This document shows positions 42,347 through 51,713 of a stretch of DNA of 64,000 nt, piece after piece; positions within the stretch are counted from its first letter, which is position 1, and the number at the start of each line of letters is the position of its first letter. This DNA comes from Natronospirillum operosum (GTDB taxonomy: Bacteria > Pseudomonadota > Gammaproteobacteria > Pseudomonadales > Natronospirillaceae), in NCBI RefSeq assembly GCF_004768465.1, contig NZ_SRMF01000001.1, positions 418,948-482,947 of the forward strand, read 5' to 3'. The notes beneath the pieces are model-generated. The model was not told where the DNA came from and made no database searches. It saw only the letters and a list, made by a program, of their open reading frames with translations. The position numbers and the translations under genes were made by a program.

Positions 42347-43069
42347 ATGGTAGATATATTGCATCTGTCAGTCCTCTTGGTGAAGGTGAAACTATGGATA
42401 GCTGTTGCCCTTTTTATTTATTTTACCCTGCACCTGGCCTGCCAATTGGCATTTCAAATATTAAGGAATAATATCACGCCTGCTGGGGGCTCCAAGGCGC
42501 TTCTTCGGACCATGAAAGCGAAGAGCAAGTACGCGGGGAATGACTTGAAGAAATATATACAAAATAATATAGAGTCTATCTATATGTACAGTGTCTATGG
42601 CCAACCTGCTGACTTCGAAACCCGAAAAGCCCTTCTTGCTGATTGTGAGAAGTATGAAATATTAGAGTCAGAGGTGATATCGGCTTTACCTTATGTTGTA
42701 CTGGATGAAAATGGAATAAAGAGTGTAAGCGTTAGTCGTATGTTGGTTGTGAAGGATAGGGTTAACACGTTTATTGGCAGTTGTCTTATAATTAAACTTG
42801 TCATTGTGCTGACGTTTACTATGTCATCAGCTCTTTTGTTGCTATTTCAAAAAACTGAAGGTGGGGTTGAATTTATTAATTTTGAGTGGTGGGTTTATAA
42901 TCTGTTCTTTATGACATTATTCACTGGACTTCTTTTGTTCTATTTGATGGTCGACCACTCCAGAAGAGCCTATAAGGCAAGTGAATTAATAAATAAGTTA
43001 ATGGGTCAGTCCGAAGGTAGGTTGTCAGCATTAAAACCAAGACACTATATTAGGAAGGCAGATTTTTAA
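42347..43069 (+). CDS. Hypothetical membrane protein (first of a pair)
   Basis: A 240-residue protein with an N-terminal hydrophobic helix (about 5-35), a soluble helical middle (about 40-135; KSKYAGNDLKKYIQNNIESIYMY) and two C-terminal helices (about 140-165 and 178-202). I know no family. It is the first gene of the AT-rich operon, and its stop TAA overlaps the next ATG by one base. The start ATG lacks a strong Shine-Dalgarno (GTGAGAA upstream). Confidence 0.65.
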   Translation: MVDILHLSVLLVKVKLWIAVALFIYFTLHLACQLAFQILRNNITPAGGSKALLRTMKAKSKYAGNDLKKYIQNNIESIYMYSVYGQPADFETRKALLADCEKYEILESEVISALPYVVLDENGIKSVSVSRMLVVKDRVNTFIGSCLIIKLVIVLTFTMSSALLLLFQKTEGGVEFINFEWWVYNLFFMTLFTGLLLFYLMVDHSRRAYKASELINKLMGQSEGRLSALKPRHYIRKADF

Positions 43070-43866
43070 TGTTGCCAGATTTGTTCAAATGGACCCTTTC
43101 AGTTGTCGGGGTGTTTGATGGCTGGCTATCTATTTCTTTAAGTGCTCTTGTGGTTTTTGCTTTCTTGCTGGTGAGTGTTCTCAAGAATCATAAGGAAGTA
43201 ACGCAGCTGTCTCAGTTTATTGTATATCCTGTAAATATAATAAGATGGCATCGAGCAACTCATTTCTCAAATTACTTCCCTGAGAGAGGAAGAGAAGAAG
43301 TACTAAGGCAGAATTTCAATGACTTAGAGATATCAAAAGGTCTCTGGACAAGAAAGTCAAAAAAGAAAGATGTATTTCTGTTTGTGGACTATTTTGTAAG
43401 CCTGAATGTTCCCCATATTACAATTAAGCGCGCGCTTGACTCCAACAGTGTCGTAACTAGTGATGGTAGTTTCTCATTGAAATTTAACAAGGTCGATCGC
43501 TTTCTTGAATATCTAATATGGGTTCTTATTGCTATGGCAATGTTGATGTCATTGTTGGTTGTTATTTTGGTTTGTTTGTATGTGGCTTTGTCAGTGTATT
43601 TTATGGTTCCCCTGAACCTCTATACGATTTTCGGTGCAATTTATGTAAGTGTTACGTTCCTAGTTATTATGTATCCTTTATCGAATTATTTGGGAGGTGT
43701 CAATGCTGCCAAAAAATTATACTATGTATACCATGGCATCGCTATGACAAACAGGAAGTTATTGTTGCCGATAGCTGGTGGTCACAGTTTTGATAAGCCG
43801 CTAGATGAATTACCTGTTGATGGGAGAAAGATCGCCATTTCTGCTTTCTGTGAGTCGAAAAATTGA
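43069..43866 (+). CDS. Hypothetical membrane protein (second of a pair)
   Basis: A 265-residue protein with a hydrophobic helix at about 17-40, a basic soluble part (about 45-140; WHRATHFSNYFPERGREEVLR) and two or three helices at about 145-205. The C-terminal tail is polar. I know no family. It overlaps both neighbours, so it is translated with the flippase gene; a role in assembly or modification of the same glycan is likely but unproven. Confidence 0.65.
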   Translation: MLPDLFKWTLSVVGVFDGWLSISLSALVVFAFLLVSVLKNHKEVTQLSQFIVYPVNIIRWHRATHFSNYFPERGREEVLRQNFNDLEISKGLWTRKSKKKDVFLFVDYFVSLNVPHITIKRALDSNSVVTSDGSFSLKFNKVDRFLEYLIWVLIAMAMLMSLLVVILVCLYVALSVYFMVPLNLYTIFGAIYVSVTFLVIMYPLSNYLGGVNAAKKLYYVYHGIAMTNRKLLLPIAGGHSFDKPLDELPVDGRKIAISAFCESKN

Positions 43867-45182
43867 AGCTGATAAGGGTATATAAAAAGGTAAGAAAGTA
43901 CCTTCATAACACGCTTTGGATTATGGGCGACAAGATCACCAGTCTTGGAGTTGGTTTCCTTGTCACTGTAGTAGTTGCCAGGTATTTGGGCCCGGTACAG
44001 TTCGGCACCTACTCTTACGCTATCTCAGCTGCTGCACTTTTTGCTGCAGCGGGGCATATGGGCCTAAGTGGCTTGGTTGTGCGAGAGATTGTAAAAAAGC
44101 CCGACGAGAGGGGCGTGACACTTGGAACTACACTTGGCCTCAAGTTTATAGGTATGGCAGGTGGATATGCCATACTCTTGGCCTATGCTGCAGCCTATGA
44201 GGGCGTGAACAGCTTGGAGTTCGCAGCGTTAGTGATAGCTGGAGCTGTCCTGCTTTGTAGACCTCTGGATATAATTGATTACTGGTTTCAGGCTTTTGTC
44301 CAAGCGCGGTACGTGACCACCGTACGATTGACAGGCCTGGCGGTGTCATCCGTACTAAAATTATTTTTCGTATACCTAGGGTTGGGTGTTCTCTACTTTG
44401 TGGCAGCAAACCTTATCCAGGCAATTGTGATTGCATTGATGTTTTTTGCAGTGTACCGACTAAAATCTAGTCTCCAAATATCAGATTGGACCTTCAGTTG
44501 GAAGAAGGCCAAAGAGCTATTCAGTCAAGGATGGGTCGTTTATCTGGGTTCAATTTTCGCGGTTATCTACCTAAAAGTGGATCAGGTGATGCTACGTTGG
44601 TTTTCTGGATCGGAGTCAGTAGGTATTTACTCAGTAGCGGCACAGCTTTCAGAGGCGTGGTATTTTGTTCCTGTTGCGATAGTGGCTTCGTTCTTTCCGA
44701 AACTGATAAAATTGAAAGAAGAGGATCCGGACCAGTTTAACAAACGTTTGCAGCAGCTATTTGACTTGTTGTTTATTCTAGCTCTAGGTGTGGCGATTGC
44801 AATGACTTTGCTCTCTGAATGGGTAATTATACTTTTCTTCGGCATGCACTATATTGATAGTGCAGGTGTTTTGATAATACATATTTGGGCGGCCATATTC
44901 ATTTTTATGCGTGCAGCATTTTCTAAATGGATATTGATAGAAAACGCCTTGGTATTCTCTTTGATAACACAAGGCGCTGGTGCAATAGTTAATATAGTAT
45001 TGAACTATTTTCTGATTCCTGATTATGGTGTTAAAGGTGCGGCCTATACTACACTGGTGTCTTATGCGTTTGCTTCTTTTTTTTCTTTATCTATATACAG
45101 CAAGACAAGGCCAATATTCTTTATGATGTTGAGGTCTATGTTTAGTGTCTTTAGATATTCAAGCTTTAAGGCAGTAAGATGA
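43863..45182 (+). CDS. wzx: Polysaccharide flippase, Wzx-like
   Basis: A 439-residue membrane protein of the MATE/MVF polysaccharide-export group with about 12-14 helices. The N-terminus reads LHNTLWIMGDKITSLGVGFLVTVVVARYLGPVQFGTYSYA (about 14-53), the classical opening of Wzx-type flippases, so I prefer the TTG start that overlaps the preceding stop (TTGA). It would flip the lipid-linked repeat unit across the inner membrane. Confidence 0.9.
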   Translation: MKLIRVYKKVRKYLHNTLWIMGDKITSLGVGFLVTVVVARYLGPVQFGTYSYAISAAALFAAAGHMGLSGLVVREIVKKPDERGVTLGTTLGLKFIGMAGGYAILLAYAAAYEGVNSLEFAALVIAGAVLLCRPLDIIDYWFQAFVQARYVTTVRLTGLAVSSVLKLFFVYLGLGVLYFVAANLIQAIVIALMFFAVYRLKSSLQISDWTFSWKKAKELFSQGWVVYLGSIFAVIYLKVDQVMLRWFSGSESVGIYSVAAQLSEAWYFVPVAIVASFFPKLIKLKEEDPDQFNKRLQQLFDLLFILALGVAIAMTLLSEWVIILFFGMHYIDSAGVLIIHIWAAIFIFMRAAFSKWILIENALVFSLITQGAGAIVNIVLNYFLIPDYGVKGAAYTTLVSYAFASFFSLSIYSKTRPIFFMMLRSMFSVFRYSSFKAVR

Positions 45183-46276
45183 AATCATTCCTAAAGAGAA
45201 TACTCCCAGCGTCTGTTGTTAGATTTCTGTTGCGTACTAAGGTCAACCTTGATTCCAGATTCATCTCTTGGGCACAAAGGAGTCGGTTCTACTCGGACCT
45301 ATATTATTTTGTCAACAATGGCTTTTCCATTGAACATCAATCTGTTCTAAAAGGTCGTAAGGCCTATTATGATTCTTTGAAAGATATTGGAGAAACCTGT
45401 GCACTTTTGCGCAGAAACACCCATCGCCTTGAAAAGGGTTTGATAATGCGGCCTAGGCGCACAGTATTTGCTGAGGGATTTATTCGGGAAACGGTTGACT
45501 GTTACGCGAATGCTGTAGTGTCTACTAAGTTAGCTGAAGCAGAAAAGAAGTGGGCAACAGATGTGTTGGATGAGTATTTCAATGTAGTTGAATCAACACC
45601 CATTATTGAAGAAGCTGCTAATACGTTTGAAAAATCACGTAGAGGCGTGCGTGAAAGGTTAGATCTAACAGCCGAGTTCCCTAGCCGACACGCTGCCTTT
45701 AAGCCCTATTTCTACGAGGACCTCAAGTCAAGCAATATTAGTTTTGGCGAACTGAAAAAGTTGTTTATTCGCAGACGTTCAGTCCGATGGTATCAAGATA
45801 AACAGGTTCCAATTAAACAAGTGCAAAAAGCCGCAAATATTGCGAGTTTTGCACCCAGTGCCTGCAACCGACAGCCATACCGATTTTTGTTCTGTAACAA
45901 GAAAGAAAAAGCAGTTTCTATAGCTAAATGTGCCGGCGGAACAAAGGGTTTCGCTGAGAACTTGCCCGCAATGATTGTGGTTGTAGGAGACCTTTCTGCT
46001 TATCCCTATGAGCGAGATCGCCATTTGATATACATTGATGGTTCTTTGGCGGCTATGCAGCTAATGCTTGCTCTCGAAACTCTCGGTCTATCAACCTGCT
46101 CAATTAACTGGCCAGAAGTGGATTCTAGTGAACAAAAAATCCGGAAAATTATTAAGCTTAAGGACTATGAAAGAATAGTGATGCTCTTAGCTGTAGGTTA
46201 TGCTGATGCATATGGCGGCATCCCCTACTCGCAAAAGAAGGAAAGTCAACTGATACTAGAAGATATTAGCCGATGA
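45179..46276 (+). CDS. Nitroreductase-family protein in polysaccharide operon
   Basis: A 365-residue protein. The C-terminal half (about 190-350) is a nitroreductase-like FMN fold: RRRSVRWYQDKQVP (about 199-212), APSACNRQPYRFLF (about 225-238), DGSLAAMQLMLALETLGLSTC (about 285-305). The N-terminal 180 residues are helical and specific to polysaccharide-linked members (RRNTHRLEKGLIMRPRR). Such proteins often neighbour pyruvyl transferases, as here, but their reaction is unclear. It overlaps both neighbouring genes by four bases. Confidence 0.82.
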   Translation: MKSFLKRILPASVVRFLLRTKVNLDSRFISWAQRSRFYSDLYYFVNNGFSIEHQSVLKGRKAYYDSLKDIGETCALLRRNTHRLEKGLIMRPRRTVFAEGFIRETVDCYANAVVSTKLAEAEKKWATDVLDEYFNVVESTPIIEEAANTFEKSRRGVRERLDLTAEFPSRHAAFKPYFYEDLKSSNISFGELKKLFIRRRSVRWYQDKQVPIKQVQKAANIASFAPSACNRQPYRFLFCNKKEKAVSIAKCAGGTKGFAENLPAMIVVVGDLSAYPYERDRHLIYIDGSLAAMQLMLALETLGLSTCSINWPEVDSSEQKIRKIIKLKDYERIVMLLAVGYADAYGGIPYSQKKESQLILEDISR

Positions 46277-47430
46277 TAATTGAAATAAGAAATGCGGGTT
46301 TCATTAACAAGGGCGCCGAGTTGATGCTGCATGCTGTAATGCATCAGATTAAGGACCGCTACCCCTATGCTAAATTGGTGATGGCGCCCAGTCACCCCAA
46401 GAAAGGGAGACCATTCTATAAATTTGCTAAACTAGGATTTTATTCAAAAGCTTGGTTTTGGAAATATGGAATACAATGTGGAGACGCTGCAGTATTAGTC
46501 CCAAAATTATTTAGGGACATGTATGGCGTAGTGCTTGACCGGGAAGTAAATGTAGTACTTGATATGGCCGGGTTCGCATATAGTGATCAATGGGGTGTAG
46601 GCAGCAGCAAGGAGCTGGCACGTTCGAGTAAACGCTGGAAGAGAAGGGGTACTAAAGTCATTCTGTTGCCTCAAGCACTTGGTCCTTACCAAAAATCAGA
46701 TATTCAATCTTGGGTAATTCAATGGGCAGATAATGTGGATCTTATATTTGCACGTGAACATGAGTCTTACAACCATTTAACTGAGCTAGTGGGTGAGCAA
46801 AATAAAATAAAAATTTACCCCGACTTCACCAATTTGGTCAAAGGCACTTTGCCAGATGGTTATGACTCTAGTGATAAGCGTATTGCTTTAGTGCCGAATT
46901 ATCGTATGGTAGATAAAACAAATAAGGAAGAAAGCGCTGCTTACTTGCCCTTCATGATCCGTTGTGCCAAATATCTGGTAGCTCAGGACGCTAAACCATT
47001 TGTTTTGGTACATGAGGGAGCAAATGACCAGATGTTAGCCGATAGGATATCAGAAGCCGCAGGGGGGATTCCGGTTGTAAAAGAAAATGATGCTCTACAC
47101 ATTAAAGGTATTCTAGGAACTTGCGATGCCACCGTCGGCAGTCGGTTTCATGGTCTCGTCAGTGCGCTTTCACAAGGTGTTCCGTCATTGGCAACAGGTT
47201 GGAGTCATAAATATATTCGTTTATTTGATGATTATTCCTTTAAGGAAGGCGTTGTCAGTGTGTTGAGTTCCGAACAAGAATTGTATAATAAAATTGATCT
47301 TATTTTAAATGTAGAAAAGTTACAGTATATAAGAAATGGAATCATTGACTGCTCAAACAAACAAAAGGAATTATCCAGGAAAATGTGGATGTCAGTTTTT
47401 GAAGAAATGGATAAAGTTGCCAATAGATGA
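46273..47430 (+). CDS. Polysaccharide pyruvyl transferase family protein
   Basis: A 385-residue GT-B-like enzyme that should transfer pyruvate from phosphoenolpyruvate to a sugar, adding a carboxylate ketal. Signs are the opening IIEIRNAGFINKGAELMLHAV (about 2-22), KVILLPQALGPYQKSD (about 132-147), the SRFHGLVSALSQGVPSLATGWSHKY block (about 293-317) with the conserved His, and PFVLVHEGANDQ. It overlaps the nitroreductase gene. It is followed by a 114-base gap without a supported gene. Confidence 0.85.
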   Translation: MIIEIRNAGFINKGAELMLHAVMHQIKDRYPYAKLVMAPSHPKKGRPFYKFAKLGFYSKAWFWKYGIQCGDAAVLVPKLFRDMYGVVLDREVNVVLDMAGFAYSDQWGVGSSKELARSSKRWKRRGTKVILLPQALGPYQKSDIQSWVIQWADNVDLIFAREHESYNHLTELVGEQNKIKIYPDFTNLVKGTLPDGYDSSDKRIALVPNYRMVDKTNKEESAAYLPFMIRCAKYLVAQDAKPFVLVHEGANDQMLADRISEAAGGIPVVKENDALHIKGILGTCDATVGSRFHGLVSALSQGVPSLATGWSHKYIRLFDDYSFKEGVVSVLSSEQELYNKIDLILNVEKLQYIRNGIIDCSNKQKELSRKMWMSVFEEMDKVANR

Positions 47431-47544
47431 CCTCCAATGTCTAAGATTCTATTGCTTTGTATTGTCAGCTATTCTTGCGTGGCTCGTGTCTAAGCATTCA
47501 TGGCATACAGTTGAATTTCGAAAGACAATGTTTTGTGACAACTT

Positions 47545-48663
47545 ATGAAATTATCATATATTGCACCTTATTCTTCTAACTTTCCGTCTCGTGACGCAAA
47601 CAGTATTCATGTCATGCGAATGTGTGAGGCATTTGTACAGCTGGGTTATGATGTGACGCTTATAGTCTCGTCACGAGGAGCGAGTGAGTCTGAGATTTTT
47701 GAATACTATGGCATGGAGCCATGTTTTCCAGTTCGACAGATTACTGTGCCAAGATTTAAAGGTAAAAGTGTTTTATATTGGCCTAGGGCATTTTTAGCGC
47801 TATATAGCCTAAAGCCTGACGTAGTGGTGGGTCGGTCGGTGCATGTCTGTGCACTGGCAGCGTTCCGAGGTTTTCCTGTTGTTTATGATACACATGGTCC
47901 TGTATGGGAAAAGGGTGGCCTTGAATATCTGGCATATCAATTTTTGCGACGAAGTAGAAATTTAGTTAGGATGACAACCAACTCATCGGCGCTCAGGGAT
48001 TTATGTATTAGCTCAGGGCAGCAACCACGCTCCGAGATTGTAGTTGCTAATAATGGAAGCCTAGCACTTCCTTTGGATGACATGCCAGATTATTGGCCCG
48101 GTAGAGAGGGCTCTTTTCAAGTGGGCTATATGGGCCATCTATATCCAGGAAGGGGGATAGAGAATATTATATTCTGCGCAGAGCAACTGTCCGATATGGA
48201 TTTCCATGTTGTGGGTGGGACTGATGAAGATATAAGTCTTTGGCGGCGTAAGGCCCCGCTGCCCAATCTTTTCTTTCATGGATTTATAAAGCACTCGGAA
48301 ACCCATAGATACAGAAATCGCTGCGATGTGCTGTTGGCTCCTTACCAGAGAAGTGTAGCTGTAGCTGGAGGAAAGGGTGACTCCTCTAGATACATGAATC
48401 CCATAAAAATAATTGAGTACATGTCTACTAAAACCCCCATCATTGCTTCTAATTTGCCCGCTTTGCGGGAAATGTTGACAGATGGGAACAATGCCTTGCT
48501 TTGTGATCCAGAAGATATGACCGCATGGCAGCAGGCATTGGTGAAGCTAAAAGAAGATGCTGGCCTGTCCAAAAGGCTGGCACAGAGTGCCTATGATGAT
48601 TTTGTGCAGGACTATACCTGGCACGCACGGGCAAGGCGATTGATCAAAAAAGGTGGTGTATGA
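47545..48663 (+). CDS. Glycosyltransferase family 4 protein
   Basis: A 372-residue GT-B enzyme. The N-terminal acceptor domain begins LSYIAPYSSNFPSRDANSIHVMRMCEAFVQLGYDV (about 3-37). The donor domain starts near 170, with VGYMGHLYPGRGIENII (about 193-209) and the C-terminal KIIEYMSTKTPIIASNLPALREML (about 288-312), which binds the nucleotide. Donor and acceptor are not predictable. The following gene starts within its stop. Confidence 0.87.
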   Translation: MKLSYIAPYSSNFPSRDANSIHVMRMCEAFVQLGYDVTLIVSSRGASESEIFEYYGMEPCFPVRQITVPRFKGKSVLYWPRAFLALYSLKPDVVVGRSVHVCALAAFRGFPVVYDTHGPVWEKGGLEYLAYQFLRRSRNLVRMTTNSSALRDLCISSGQQPRSEIVVANNGSLALPLDDMPDYWPGREGSFQVGYMGHLYPGRGIENIIFCAEQLSDMDFHVVGGTDEDISLWRRKAPLPNLFFHGFIKHSETHRYRNRCDVLLAPYQRSVAVAGGKGDSSRYMNPIKIIEYMSTKTPIIASNLPALREMLTDGNNALLCDPEDMTAWQQALVKLKEDAGLSKRLAQSAYDDFVQDYTWHARARRLIKKGGV

Positions 48664-49511
48664 AGTATAATAATAAAGTGATTATAGTTAACGGTATGCA
48701 GAGGGGCGGCACCAATATAGTCTGGAATCTTTTGCAATCACATCCTAAGATTGTATCACCCGGGCTAGAAACTGGTGAGCTCTTATTCCCTGCATGGGCA
48801 AGTAACCGTTTATTTAAGCCCTTGAAAGCACCACTTCGCCTATTGCTTTCTGAACACTTTCCTCCGTTGCTGAAACGACTTGACAGGGTGCTGTATGAAA
48901 ACAAGATGCGAACACTTCAGGATGACAATAATAAATACAAAAACCCCAAAGAAATATACACTAGGGAAGAGTTGGAGGACGCTGCACTTACAGCTAAATC
49001 TGTAGGTGATGATATTTTCTTCACGCCAGCTATGTCAGATTATTTTCCACAGGCATATGTTATCTATGTGGTTAGGAACGGATTGGCTGTGTGTGAAGGG
49101 TGGGTTCGTCGTGGTGTTACACCTAGTAAGGCAGCTCATGTCTACAAGAAATTGATGGAAGAGGTTGTCCACCAGAGCAACCATCTAGAAAATCATCTAA
49201 TTGTTAATTTTGAGGACTGCCTCAGTGATCCAATGGGGCAGGCGGTCAGGATGTACAAGTTTGTTGGGCTCGATGCAAAGGATGTGAAGCACATCAGAAT
49301 AAAGTCAAAAAAGATTATTCAGGACAACGGCACGCACGAGACTGACTTTGCCAAAGCAGGGCAAAAGATATGGCTTGATCCCGAGGGTGTAAAAGATTAT
49401 TTGGACGCCTCCATCACGCAGCGCCAGATCGACAGGCTATCTGTGCGGGACAAGGAAACGATCGTAAGAATTATCGGCCCGACTATGCAGAAGCTGGGGT
49501 ATGGGAGTTGA
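48660..49511 (+). CDS. Sulfotransferase family protein (third of three)
   Basis: A 283-residue protein. The 5'-phosphosulfate loop is VNGMQRGGTNIVWNLLQSHPKIV (about 10-32), the 3'-phosphate segment is VIYVVRNGLAVCEGWVRRG (about 136-154), and FEDCLSDPMGQAVRMYKFVGLD (about 183-204) is typical of the PF00685/PF13469-type group. It is not close to the other two. Its place within the AT-rich operon shows that sulfation belongs to this glycan. Confidence 0.8.
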   Translation: MKYNNKVIIVNGMQRGGTNIVWNLLQSHPKIVSPGLETGELLFPAWASNRLFKPLKAPLRLLLSEHFPPLLKRLDRVLYENKMRTLQDDNNKYKNPKEIYTREELEDAALTAKSVGDDIFFTPAMSDYFPQAYVIYVVRNGLAVCEGWVRRGVTPSKAAHVYKKLMEEVVHQSNHLENHLIVNFEDCLSDPMGQAVRMYKFVGLDAKDVKHIRIKSKKIIQDNGTHETDFAKAGQKIWLDPEGVKDYLDASITQRQIDRLSVRDKETIVRIIGPTMQKLGYGS

Positions 49512-50605
49512 GCTTGGGAGACACTCACAAGCGCGTCATGTTGGTGATTAGCTCTTTAGGCGGAGGAGGGGCCGAAGGAGTTTGTGTAAATCTGGCCAAC
49601 AGATTGATGGAGCGAGGATGGCAGGTGACGCTGGTAGTGCTTCATCTAAACAACGCGGTGCGCCAAAAAGACCTCAGTCCAGATGTTCGATTGGTGGTGT
49701 TGGGGAGAAACCATGCGCGCACGGCAATAGTGGCTCTTTGGAGGCTGTTGCGTCAGTATAAATCCGATCGAATCTTAGTTTTTAACCATCAAATAGCTGT
49801 TTTATTGGTACTGCTGCGAGCGTTGGGTGGGTTTGATTTCAAAATAGTTGCTCGAAATATTAGTACTCTTAGCCAGAAAAAGGCTTTAGAAACCTCCTTT
49901 TGGCACAAGTATGTAGTGCAGGCTTTGACAAAGATTTTCTATGGTAAGGTTGATCACGTTATCGCTCAGTCAAAGGGTATGGCTGATGATCTGGTAGCAT
50001 TTTACGGCGTGCAAAAAGAAAAGATTGTTACCGTTCACAACCCAGTTGATTCATCTATAGAAGATTATTCTGAATCCAATCAGAAAAACATGAAAGATTA
50101 CCTTTTATGTGCAGGTCGATTGGAGTCTGTAAAAGCTTTTCACTATGCAATTAACGCTTTCGCGGCTGTCGCCCCTTGCTACCCATCTTTACGCTTAAAG
50201 ATAGTGGGCAAGGGACGGTTAGAAGGTGAGTTGAAGATGCAGGCAGAAGCATTAGGCGTGGGAGATCGGGTCGATCTAGAAGGATATCAGACTAGGATGA
50301 TCCCGTATTACTTGGGAGCAAAAGCCACGCTGCTTACTTCTCTGTATGAGGGGTTTCCGAATGTGCTTGTGGAGTCGATAGCATTGGGCACCCCTGTAGT
50401 ATCATTTGACTGTCCCAGCGGACCTAGTGAGATAGTGGTGGATGGAGTTAATGGATTTCTTGTGGCACACAAAGACGAGAACCAACTTGCTGACGCCATT
50501 CGAAAAGCTATGGAAGCAGACTGGAACCGCGATTTAGTGAGAGTGACGGCGGAGCAGTTTAGTTCGGATATAATTTTGAAGCAGTATGAAAAGGTGCTGG
50601 GTTGA
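49508..50605 (+). CDS. Glycosyltransferase family 4 protein
   Basis: A 365-residue GT-B enzyme: MLVISSLGGGGAEGVCVNLANRL (about 11-33) and LCAGRLESVKAFHYAINAFA (about 199-218), LVGKGRLEGEL-type segment (here IVGKGRLEGELKMQAE), and SLYEGFPNVLVESIALGTPVVSFDCPSGPSEIV (about 279-311), where E-x7-E is the donor-binding motif. The TTG start overlaps the preceding stop; an ATG ten codons later is the alternative. Similar to GalNAc/GlcNAc transferases, but specificity is open. Confidence 0.88.
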   Translation: MSLGDTHKRVMLVISSLGGGGAEGVCVNLANRLMERGWQVTLVVLHLNNAVRQKDLSPDVRLVVLGRNHARTAIVALWRLLRQYKSDRILVFNHQIAVLLVLLRALGGFDFKIVARNISTLSQKKALETSFWHKYVVQALTKIFYGKVDHVIAQSKGMADDLVAFYGVQKEKIVTVHNPVDSSIEDYSESNQKNMKDYLLCAGRLESVKAFHYAINAFAAVAPCYPSLRLKIVGKGRLEGELKMQAEALGVGDRVDLEGYQTRMIPYYLGAKATLLTSLYEGFPNVLVESIALGTPVVSFDCPSGPSEIVVDGVNGFLVAHKDENQLADAIRKAMEADWNRDLVRVTAEQFSSDIILKQYEKVLG

Positions 50606-51705
50606 TGGTGCCTTACTATTTTCTGTTCGCTGGGCTAGTCTTGGCTTCATTGGTATCCCAGGACCGTAAGGTCTATTCGGAAATTGGTGCTCAGGGTCTT
50701 TTCTTTATCCTGTTAGCCATGACACTTCTTTTGGGGTTAAGGCATGGCGTGGGAAGTGATTTTCATAGCTATGAAAGAATTTTTTATGGGGTAGGGGATC
50801 TTAACAGGTTAGGGCCATTTATTTACAGACTAAGTGAGTCAACACCTATCGAATCTGGTTTTGCTCTTTTGATGCTCAGCGTCAAGGTGGTTGCTAACTC
50901 TTATACCCTATTTGTTTTTGTGCTGAGTATTATTTCGATTGCGTTGAAGTATGCTATCTTTAAGAAACTATCCCCCTTTCTAGCTGTTAGCTTCTTGATT
51001 TATTTCTCTGACGAGTGGTTTTGGAAAGATCTGTCAGGTGCGCGAGTAGCACTGGCTTCAACATTTATTTTGTTTGGAGCATATTATGCTTATTGTCGCA
51101 GAATATTTCTATTTTTTGGGTTTGTTTTTTTGGCGATATTGTTTCATAGTGCCTCAATAATAGCTCTGCCTATTTATTTTATTAGAGGAATTCTGCAGTC
51201 GCGTATGTTTTTGTTTCTTTCTCTTCTTGCGTCACTGGCATTAGCTGCTTTTGGGGGTGTTGGCCTTTTGATTTCAGAGGTCGCGACTGCTTTCGGTACT
51301 GATGAGTCTTCCAGGTTGGTTAAATATGCAAATTCAAAATATGTAGATGGAATAAGTGCCTTTGGCGGCACTTTCATGATCCATTTAGCTCTTTCTCTAT
51401 TAATGATATATTTCTACAAGCCCTTGGTCTATAAATGGTCTTACAATAGCATTCTGATCCCTATGTATATCTATGGAACAGTACTTATGTTTTCTCTAAT
51501 TGACTATGGTATTGTTGCAGGGCGTATTCGCGAGATGCTCTGTGTGCCAGCTTTAGTTATTGTCTTGCCGTCGTTTATTTTGCTTTTTAGAGGAAATCAG
51601 AGAATAGTCCCGTATTTTGCAATCGTGGCCTATTGTGGGCTGTGGTTTTATATGATGACGCTGGACCGAGCCCCGTACCAATCAATCCTACATTTTATCT
51701 CATAA
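50605..51705 (+). CDS. wzy: EpsG/Wzy-type polysaccharide polymerase
   Basis: A 366-residue membrane protein with about ten helices and the EpsG-family opening LLGLRHGVGSDFHSYERIF (about 46-64). A second conserved part is FKKLSPFLAVSFLIYFSDEWFWKDLSGARVALASTFILFGAYY (about 115-157). It should join repeat units on the periplasmic side. The ATG overlaps the stop of the preceding gene (TTGATG). Confidence 0.82.
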   Translation: MVPYYFLFAGLVLASLVSQDRKVYSEIGAQGLFFILLAMTLLLGLRHGVGSDFHSYERIFYGVGDLNRLGPFIYRLSESTPIESGFALLMLSVKVVANSYTLFVFVLSIISIALKYAIFKKLSPFLAVSFLIYFSDEWFWKDLSGARVALASTFILFGAYYAYCRRIFLFFGFVFLAILFHSASIIALPIYFIRGILQSRMFLFLSLLASLALAAFGGVGLLISEVATAFGTDESSRLVKYANSKYVDGISAFGGTFMIHLALSLLMIYFYKPLVYKWSYNSILIPMYIYGTVLMFSLIDYGIVAGRIREMLCVPALVIVLPSFILLFRGNQRIVPYFAIVAYCGLWFYMMTLDRAPYQSILHFIS

Positions 51706-51713
51706 GAGGCAGT

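Noticed and set aside
47431-47544. Small gene between the pyruvyl transferase and the glycosyltransferase
   Set aside because: An ATG at 47437 (MSKILLLCIVSYSC) stops after 18 codons, and a 70-codon frame over it begins inside the upstream gene. It may be the stub of a lost glycosyltransferase, but there is not enough to call.
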